From positions 1 to 9,202 of the forward strand of contig CALAYR010000021.1 in NCBI GenBank assembly GCA_937894805.1: 9,202 bases of DNA, written 5' to 3'. The DNA is from an uncultured Acidimicrobiaceae bacterium (GTDB lineage Bacteria > Actinomycetota > Acidimicrobiia > Acidimicrobiales > RAAP-2). Every line of letters starts with the position of its first letter. Position 1 is the stretch's first letter. Positions 1-5,181 of this stretch are shown piece by piece. The notes beneath the pieces were generated by a model. It searched no databases. It was not told the DNA's origin and worked only from the letters and a program-made list of their open reading frames with translations. Both the position numbers and the translations under genes were made by a program.

Positions 1-1
1 G

Positions 2-35
2 GTGACTGGAGTTCAGACGTGTGCTCTTCCGATCT
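2..35 (+). other. Illumina TruSeq adapter remnant (artefact)
   Basis: These 34 bases match, from memory, the Illumina TruSeq multiplexing (read 2) adapter/primer, beginning GTGACTGGAGTTC and ending CTCTTCCGATCT at base 35. The match runs without mismatch to the ligation junction, and the coding frame of the next gene starts directly after it. This is untrimmed library sequence at a contig end, not genomic DNA. A GTG at 21-23 inside it creates a false start for the downstream frame, and a TGA at 3-5 lies in that same frame. Confidence 0.97.
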
Positions 36-950
36 CCCCGGCGCGGATTCGTCTCCACTCTGGTTTCGCCTTCTGGTGTTTTGTTCCGTGAAGGAACGCT
101 CGGGGTAGTTACTTCGCTTGAGACCGTGGCGTCGGATAGTTCACCGGCGAGTGCACCAACGGTTCGCGGTTCTTTTGCCGTCAGTTTTGTGGATCGAGCT
201 CAACACGTCTGGTATGTGGATGGTCAGGGTCGAAGGTTTGATACTGGTGTCGTGGCGCCAACCAAGGCCAGCCCCACGCTGCAGTTAGACGCCAACGACA
301 ACCCAACGATTGCTCTCGTTCACACTTCGCGCGCGTTGACGATTTGGCGAACGAGCGGTGTAGTGAGATTGACCGTTACGGTGCGCACTGGTACCAGTCC
401 CGCCCTGGTCCTCGATGCTCATGGTGACTATCACGTGGCCTTTGTCACGCCGTCTAAATCAGTTAGCGTCGCCAGCCTGAGCGGCGTCATCGATACCGGG
501 CTGGTGGCGGCTCCCAATTCCAATCCCTCGATTGCCGTCCGAGGTGACGGCTCAGTCGTGGTCGTGGTGGCCAATACCACGGGCCTCGTGCAGGTGGCCG
601 AGAGCAGCCTCGACGGTTCAACCTTTACGGCCTCCCCGGCATTAGTACTCACCGTCCGAACCGGCACCTCACCAGTGGTTGCGGCCTTTGGCCCGACGGG
701 CTATCAAGTGGCCTACGTGAACGCGCAGAGTCAAATGCGAACGTTCGGACCCCTAGGCCCTCTGGCTGCGACCGTACAGTCCGGTGTGCTCGTGAGTACG
801 CCCTCGCTGGCTATCCGCAGCGATGGAATGATGGTCTTAAGCGCTACTGGGTCCGATGGACATCCATGGCGCTTTACTAAATCAACCGCAACCAAGAGCA
901 CGCTCACAATTCGGAGCACGAGCACGCCGTCAATTCTTCTGCTTCGCTAG
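36..950 (+). CDS. Repeat protein, probable beta-propeller, 5'-truncated
   Basis: This is the C-terminal 304 residues of a larger protein whose start is lost at the adapter junction. I do not recognise a named family. A motif of Ser/Thr/Asn/Ala-Pro, then alternating hydrophobic residues, an Asp/Gly turn and a short beta-rich stretch recurs with its Pro-containing dipeptide at bases 153, 270, 396, 522, 669, 798 and 924. The spacings are 39, 42, 42, 49, 43 and 42 residues. The last copy (TPSILLLR) stops after one strand, as in propellers where the final strand closes the first blade. Composition is rich in Ser, Thr and Val with no cysteine in the repeats, which suits an extracytoplasmic protein, but any signal peptide is missing. 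A PLL-type lectin or another repeat fold is possible. The next gene starts 16 nt downstream with no terminator between. Confidence 0.75.
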   Translation, partial: PRRGFVSTLVSPSGVLFREGTLGVVTSLETVASDSSPASAPTVRGSFAVSFVDRAQHVWYVDGQGRRFDTGVVAPTKASPTLQLDANDNPTIALVHTSRALTIWRTSGVVRLTVTVRTGTSPALVLDAHGDYHVAFVTPSKSVSVASLSGVIDTGLVAAPNSNPSIAVRGDGSVVVVVANTTGLVQVAESSLDGSTFTASPALVLTVRTGTSPVVAAFGPTGYQVAYVNAQSQMRTFGPLGPLAATVQSGVLVSTPSLAIRSDGMMVLSATGSDGHPWRFTKSTATKSTLTIRSTSTPSILLLR

Positions 951-954
951 TGCT

Positions 955-961
955 AGAGAAG
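955..961 (+). promoter_or_regulatory. Ribosome binding site for the hydratase-family gene
   Basis: AGAGAAG lies 5 nt before the GTG at 967. It supports that GTG over the in-frame ATG at 856, which would lie inside the upstream gene and add 37 residues that do not look like the family. Confidence 0.6.
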
Positions 962-966
962 TATCT

Positions 967-1740
967 GTGATTACTACACAGCGAACCGAACCCATTGCCG
1001 TTGTAACAATTGATCGTCCGGAAGCGCGCAATGCGTTGACTGGCCAGATGATGGCCGACTTGGTATCCACGATGGTTGCGCTAGATGATGATCCGACTAT
1101 CCGTGTGATCGTTCTTACTGGCACCGATCCGGCATTCTGCGCCGGACTCGACTTGAAAGACTTGGCTCGTACCTATGACGAGGCCACATCGAAGCGACCT
1201 TCGACTGGCCGAGAGATTCGCAGTCTCTTGCCAATTTTAGATACGCCACTTATTGGCGCCATCAACGGTCCGGCCGTAACGGGCGGTCTCGAATTGGCGA
1301 TGGGCTGCGACTTTCTTATTGCTTCACACCGCGCTACTTTCGCTGACACCCACGCCCGTGTCGGCGTTATGCCCGGCGGGGGTATGAGTATTCGTCTGCC
1401 CCAACTGGTGGGCATTAATCGGGCCCGGCAAATGTCGCTCACCGGCAATTTTGTGGATGCTGGCACGGCCTGCGAGTGGGGTCTTGTGAATGAGGTTGTA
1501 ATGCATTCGGCTCTCATGGATCGCACCATGGAGTTGGCACGTTCTATCGCCGAAGCGCCGCCAGAGTCCATTCGAGAGCTCCGACGTATGTACGCCACGC
1601 TGGCTCATCGAAGTGACCCGGAGGTCTACCGTGAAGAGTCGGCGTGGTCGAGACGGTGGATGAACGAAAAATTCAATGCCACCCAGTTTGAAGAGTCCCG
1701 AAACACAATTATCGAGCGCGGCTCGTCCCAGCAGCAGTAG
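967..1740 (+). CDS. Enoyl-CoA hydratase/isomerase family protein
   Basis: The product has 257 residues, the usual crotonase-family length, with the GTG start chosen from its binding site. The crotonase core is clear: IDRPEARNAL at 15-24, the CoA-binding and oxyanion segment FCAGLDL at 57-63, the second oxyanion glycines plus GLELAMGCD at 107-115, and a GLVNEVV segment near the C-terminal third. Glu109 matches the first catalytic glutamate of mitochondrial hydratase (rat Glu144). The second (rat Glu164, in a QPE motif) is replaced by His129 in ADTHARVG. Many actinobacterial homologues share this ADTHAR motif as I recall them, so it marks a subfamily rather than a local mutation. Because one base is missing, standard hydration of 2-enoyl-CoA should not be assumed; isomerase, hydrolase or another acyl-CoA reaction is possible. 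The protein is probably cytosolic. The next gene is 11 nt downstream. Confidence 0.9.
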   Translation: MITTQRTEPIAVVTIDRPEARNALTGQMMADLVSTMVALDDDPTIRVIVLTGTDPAFCAGLDLKDLARTYDEATSKRPSTGREIRSLLPILDTPLIGAINGPAVTGGLELAMGCDFLIASHRATFADTHARVGVMPGGGMSIRLPQLVGINRARQMSLTGNFVDAGTACEWGLVNEVVMHSALMDRTMELARSIAEAPPESIRELRRMYATLAHRSDPEVYREESAWSRRWMNEKFNATQFEESRNTIIERGSSQQQ

Positions 1741-1751
1741 AAGGAATCCTC

Positions 1752-2231
1752 ATGTCTAAACACGTCATCACGGAGCACCCTCGTGAAAAGAGTCGTGCGG
1801 CCTCGGGACCTGTCAAGACGCATGATCAGCTCCGAAAGGACAAACTGAGTCACCGCATAAACAGCTTTCTCGCGGTCAAGATCACCGGTGTGGTCGGCAC
1901 CATGTGGTGCGCTTACCTTTTTGCACTCCTGGCTCTTTTGAGCCTGCCTGAGGTCATTCGCTCTGGTTCGCTCAAGGATCTCGTGGCGTGGATTGCGCAG
2001 ACATTCCTTCAGCTCGTGCTGCTCTCGATAATTATCGTGGGTCAGAACATCTCGCAGGTGGCCGCTGACAAGCGAGCCGAGGAGACTTTTGAGGACGTCA
2101 CAATGTCTCTCGACAAAGCCCGTGAAATTCAAGCTCATCTGATTGATCAAGACAAGGAACTCGAGACAATTTTGGCCATGGTGAAAAACCTGGAGGCTCA
2201 GTTAGTTGCCCGATTGGACGGCCAAAAGTAG
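1752..2231 (+). CDS. Small two-helix membrane protein, DUF1003-like
   Basis: A 159-residue protein with a good binding site, AAGGA at 1741-1745, 6 nt before the ATG. The first 40 residues are basic and polar. Two hydrophobic helices follow at about 44-66 and 78-98, and then a charged segment from about 104 to 155 with heptad-like hydrophobic spacing, likely a cytoplasmic coiled coil. The second helix ends in VGQN, followed by a Lys/Arg/Glu-rich stretch. That resembles DUF1003 proteins, in which a helix ends in an SQN-type motif and leads into a charged helical tail. I also recall close actinobacterial hypothetical proteins with the WIAQTFLQLVLLSII segment. The biochemical role is unknown; I assign membrane location only. 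It sits 11 nt after the hydratase-family gene and is probably co-transcribed with it. Confidence 0.8.
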   Translation: MSKHVITEHPREKSRAASGPVKTHDQLRKDKLSHRINSFLAVKITGVVGTMWCAYLFALLALLSLPEVIRSGSLKDLVAWIAQTFLQLVLLSIIIVGQNISQVAADKRAEETFEDVTMSLDKAREIQAHLIDQDKELETILAMVKNLEAQLVARLDGQK

Positions 2232-2247
2232 CCCTTCTCCGGAGGGC
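2231..2247 (+). other. Short hairpin at the stop codon
   Basis: GCCCTTC and GGAGGGC can pair (7 bp with one G-U, 3-nt loop), starting at the last base of the upstream stop codon. No T-tract follows, so it is not a standard intrinsic terminator. It may stabilise the 3' end of the upstream message or be chance. It lies in the 70-nt leader of the Fn3 gene. Confidence 0.3.
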
Positions 2248-2287
2248 GGAACCGTTCTAACATGGACGCAAGACCCCGGCTTGGGTC

Positions 2288-2295
2288 GGAGAAAG
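2288..2295 (+). promoter_or_regulatory. Ribosome binding site for the Fn3 gene
   Basis: GGAGAAAG ends 6 nt before the ATG at 2302. It selects that start over the in-frame ATG at 2206, which overlaps the previous gene and would put 32 hydrophilic residues in front of a clear signal peptide. Confidence 0.6.
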
Positions 2296-2301
2296 AACGT
2301 C

Positions 2302-4383
2302 ATGTCGCAACTTCACGAATTCCGAGGCGCCGTCTTTACCAAGTGGGTAGCCGTGGTCGCCCTCGTCCTAGCCCCGACCCTAACGGCCATGCCTGCTTTT
2401 GCCGATGTGGCCGTTCCCGAGGTGCCCACCAGCGTTTTGGTCACACCCGGTGACAGCCAGTTGACGGTCAGTTGGAGCGAGCCCGCGTCAGACGGTGGCG
2501 ACGCCATCACTGGCTACACGGTCACCGCCACTGATGGATTGACGCCGACCACATGCAGCTGGACAAGCGGAACATTGACCTGCACCATCACCTCATTAAC
2601 GAACGGCACCGCCTACTCGGTGACTGTTGTGGCCACCAATTCCATCGGAGATAGTGATAATTCCGCAACCGCCTACGGCACTCCAAATGTGGTGCCAGGC
2701 ACGCCGGTGCTTGCAAGTGTTGCGTCGGGCAACCAGGCACTGACGGCCACTTGGACCGCACCGTCGAATAACGGGACGGCCATAACCGGTTACACCGCCA
2801 CTGCCACCAGCGGACTCGACACCTTTTCCTGCACAACGACCTCGCTGACGTGCTCAATCACGGGTTTGGTAAACGGGACGGAATACTCCGTCACCCTGAT
2901 TGCATCGAATGCGGCCGGAGCCTCAGCGGAGTCTGACCCTGTCCCCGGAACGCCACTATCGGTTCCGGATGCTCCGACGAATGTCCAGGTGTCTCGTGTT
3001 TTTGATGGCATAACCGTTTCTTGGACGGCCCCCGCGCAAAACGGTGGTGATGCCATCACGGAGTACACCGTCACCGCAACGCCAAACGACGCGTCTGGCG
3101 ATGTGACGTGTAGCTGGACAACGGGCGACGGTGCTCTTACTTGTGATCTCAGTGGTGTGAGCAACACGGCCAATTATTCCATTGTGGTCGTGGCGACAAA
3201 TTCCGTTGGCAACTCAGCCGGGTCCACCGCGGCATCGACAACCGGCTACTCGGCGCCAGGTGCTCCCTCGATCAATACGGTGACGGTCGGCAACACCACG
3301 TTGACATTGACGATTACTCCCGGGACCACCGGAGGCTTGAGCAGGACCGATTACGTCTACTCCCTCGACAACGGTGTCACCTACACCTCGTTCGGAACGG
3401 CCACAGGTCCATTTGTCATTACTGGACTAACCAACGGAACGACGTATCGCGTATCGGTGGCCGCTGTCAATGGTGTCGACACCGGCGCATTCTCCGCACG
3501 CGCGACTGCCGTGCCAGCCACGGTGCCGAGCGCCCCTCGTTGGCTACATGGCGTCCGTGGTAGCACCACTGCGACCTTGCTGTGGAATCCATCGGCCTCT
3601 AATGGTGGCTCCGCCATTACGAGCTACTTCGTCTCTGACCTCCACGGTCACACCTGCACGACCTCGACGTTTACCTGCACCGTTACGGGACTGACGAACG
3701 GTGTTTCCTACGTCTTCTATGTGGTGGCCTACAACAGTCGAGGCCCTTCAGCACCTTCAAACAGCAATCTCGTGACTCCCGCTACCACCCCTGGAGCCCC
3801 GGGTATTACCTCGGTCATCGCGGGTAATCGAAGTGTTGAAGTGACCTACACGGCACCCGTTAGTACTGGCGGCGCGGTACTTGGCTATTACGACTACTCC
3901 GTCGATGGTGGCGCCACATGGCAGTCTGGGCAATACCGGACAAAGAACACCGTCGTCATCACCTTGGCGGGTCAGCACATCACGACGAAGACAGCCTTGA
4001 TTATCACTGGTCTCGTCAACGGCACCACCTACTCGGTCAAGATTCGTGCCCGAAATATCGTCGGTGCCGGCGCGGCCTCCGTGGCTACCTCGGCTATACC
4101 TTTCACGACTCCGGGAAAGACAGTGATCCAAGCCGTCGCCACAACGACCACGACGGCCACAGTGACGTTTACTGCACCGGTGACAGGTGGCCGGGCGTTG
4201 ACTTCCTATCAGTACTCCCTTAATGATGGAACCACCTGGGTTACCCGCTCGTCGGGCACGACCGCGTCGCCTCTCGTGATTTCGGGGCTCACCACAAAGC
4301 GCTTTTACTCAGTCCTAGTGCGAGCGGTGAGTTCGGCCGGATCGGGATTGGCGTCAGCGCCGTTCCGCTTCCAGACGAAGTAA
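2302..4383 (+). CDS. Secreted protein with seven fibronectin type III domains
   Basis: The product has 693 residues. A signal peptide covers 1-34: a charged start, a hydrophobic core from Trp15 to about Leu27, and a likely cut after AFA. The rest is seven Fn3 domains at roughly 37-126, 129-217, 219-315, 317-405, 406-493, 495-601 and 602-693. Each begins near a Pro-x-x-Pro-type linker and contains the GLTNGTxYSV-like strand. Domains 1, 2, 3 and 5 carry a cysteine pair around a predicted hairpin; domains 4, 6 and 7 carry a YxYSxDxGxTW-like segment instead. Domain 6 has an extra stretch of about 15 residues. No catalytic domain, sortase signal, transmembrane anchor or peptidoglycan-binding module is visible. 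A role in adhesion, surface scaffolding or carbohydrate contact is inference only. The protein probably leaves the cell by Sec. The gene ends 6 nt before the DUF3445 gene. Confidence 0.9.
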   Translation: MSQLHEFRGAVFTKWVAVVALVLAPTLTAMPAFADVAVPEVPTSVLVTPGDSQLTVSWSEPASDGGDAITGYTVTATDGLTPTTCSWTSGTLTCTITSLTNGTAYSVTVVATNSIGDSDNSATAYGTPNVVPGTPVLASVASGNQALTATWTAPSNNGTAITGYTATATSGLDTFSCTTTSLTCSITGLVNGTEYSVTLIASNAAGASAESDPVPGTPLSVPDAPTNVQVSRVFDGITVSWTAPAQNGGDAITEYTVTATPNDASGDVTCSWTTGDGALTCDLSGVSNTANYSIVVVATNSVGNSAGSTAASTTGYSAPGAPSINTVTVGNTTLTLTITPGTTGGLSRTDYVYSLDNGVTYTSFGTATGPFVITGLTNGTTYRVSVAAVNGVDTGAFSARATAVPATVPSAPRWLHGVRGSTTATLLWNPSASNGGSAITSYFVSDLHGHTCTTSTFTCTVTGLTNGVSYVFYVVAYNSRGPSAPSNSNLVTPATTPGAPGITSVIAGNRSVEVTYTAPVSTGGAVLGYYDYSVDGGATWQSGQYRTKNTVVITLAGQHITTKTALIITGLVNGTTYSVKIRARNIVGAGAASVATSAIPFTTPGKTVIQAVATTTTTATVTFTAPVTGGRALTSYQYSLNDGTTWVTRSSGTTASPLVISGLTTKRFYSVLVRAVSSAGSGLASAPFRFQTK
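2410..4380 (+). repeat. Array of seven degenerate Fn3-coding repeats
   Basis: Units start at about bases 2410, 2690, 2961, 3253, 3522, 3787 and 4108, giving unit lengths of about 265-320 bases. Similarity is mainly at protein level (NGT-Y-SV near each unit's end, G-AIT-Y-V in the middle). The DNA has diverged, so recent unit duplication is not evident. Confidence 0.8.
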
Positions 4384-4389
4384 ACACAT

Positions 4390-5181
4390 TTGTCGCAGTA
4401 CGTACCCCTGGACGGTAAACCATTTCGCTTAGCGATGGGGTTACGACCATTAGATCTCGCCAATTGGTTTGAAACTGACGAGTGGGTTGCCGCGGAACTC
4501 GAAGAGAAACATCGACTGGTGCGTGATCGCCGTGATGAAGTTGTGGGGCTTCTCGACTCGTGTCGGCCGGCCGCCGAAGAGCTACGCGACATGGTGGCTA
4601 GTTACACGGGTTCTCCCGAGGCAGTCGTAGTGGACCACCCCCTAGTTGAAGCTTCGCTCATGATTTCCGATGATCTCTGCATCATGGAACGTTGGGATGG
4701 AGCCTGGCGTCTTAGCGGCGCCGTCGTGGCGTTCCCCTCGCGGTGGTATCTCGCGGACAAGATTGGACGATCGCTGGACCAGATCCACGACGTGGTGCCG
4801 GGTTACGTGACACAACTGGCCTCACCGGTCAACGCCTTTTTCGACCGCATGACCCCGGAGCGCTCCGTTTGGCGACTGAATTGGTCACTGGTGGATTCAC
4901 CGGACCTCTTCTTGCCTCCAAGTCACCGTCGCCCCCTCGATGACGTTGAAGAGTGGTTCTTTCGAGTGGAGCGCCAGACGCTTCGCGTCTTACCGCAGAC
5001 TGGCGCCATCGTCTTTACGATTCGCACCTACGTCCGGTCGTTGGAAGAACTTTTGAAGAGCAACGCTGAACATGGCCCGGCCCTCCTGGTCGCTCTCGAT
5101 ACGGCACCCCAAGCCACTCTGGAATACAAGGGCTGGGTCGGCGTTGCTGATCGCTTACGAAACCGACTGACAGGAAGTTAA
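4390..5181 (+). CDS. DUF3445, haem-dependent oxidative N-demethylase-like protein
   Basis: The product has 263 residues and no signal peptide, so it is probably cytosolic. Three segments are typical of DUF3445: FPSRWYLADKIGR followed by the His133-containing IHDVVPGY (115-139), WRLNWSL (161-167), and RVERQTLRVLPQTGA running into IRTYVRSLEEL (192-221). Characterised members bind haem in a PAS-like fold and oxidatively remove N-methyl groups, for example from dimethylamine; the substrate here cannot be read from sequence. The start is a TTG, 6 nt after the Fn3 stop, with only a weak AGACGAAG-like site, which suggests translational coupling. The ATG at 4435 is an alternative, but it would remove the PLDGKPFRLA lead-in that I believe is conserved. 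I see no partner reductase or ferredoxin gene nearby. Its stop codon overlaps the stop of the converging glycosidase gene. Confidence 0.85.
   Translation: MSQYVPLDGKPFRLAMGLRPLDLANWFETDEWVAAELEEKHRLVRDRRDEVVGLLDSCRPAAEELRDMVASYTGSPEAVVVDHPLVEASLMISDDLCIMERWDGAWRLSGAVVAFPSRWYLADKIGRSLDQIHDVVPGYVTQLASPVNAFFDRMTPERSVWRLNWSLVDSPDLFLPPSHRRPLDDVEEWFFRVERQTLRVLPQTGAIVFTIRTYVRSLEELLKSNAEHGPALLVALDTAPQATLEYKGWVGVADRLRNRLTGS

Noticed and set aside
21..35. GTG start and five N-terminal codons for the first gene
   Set aside because: They lie inside the adapter sequence, so the gene is 5'-truncated rather than starting here.
856..966. N-terminal extension of the hydratase-family protein from ATG 856
   Set aside because: It overlaps the upstream gene by 95 bases and adds non-family residues; GTG 967 has a binding site and gives the usual length.
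1626..2150. 174-codon open frame antisense to the hydratase end and the membrane protein gene
   Set aside because: It has no family features or signal and lies opposite two well-supported genes; it is a shadow of their codon usage.
2214..2263. TTGGAC -35-like box with TTCTAA or TAACAT as -10 before the Fn3 gene
   Set aside because: The spacing is over 30 bases, far from the usual 16-18, so a promoter is not supported.
2272..2287. GACCC/GGGTC hairpin just upstream of the Fn3 binding site
   Set aside because: Only 5 bp with a 6-base loop; too short to distinguish from chance in GC-rich DNA.
2206..2301. Fn3 protein start at ATG 2206
   Set aside because: It would place 32 hydrophilic residues before a clear signal peptide and overlap the previous gene; ATG 2302 has a GGAG site.
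3757..4131. 124-codon open frame antisense to the Fn3 array
   Set aside because: Low-complexity shadow of Thr/Ser/Gly-rich coding sequence, with no binding site.
2410..4380. Possible CRISPR array or DNA-level tandem repeat
   Set aside because: Units are about 265-320 bases, coding and diverged at DNA level; they are protein domains.
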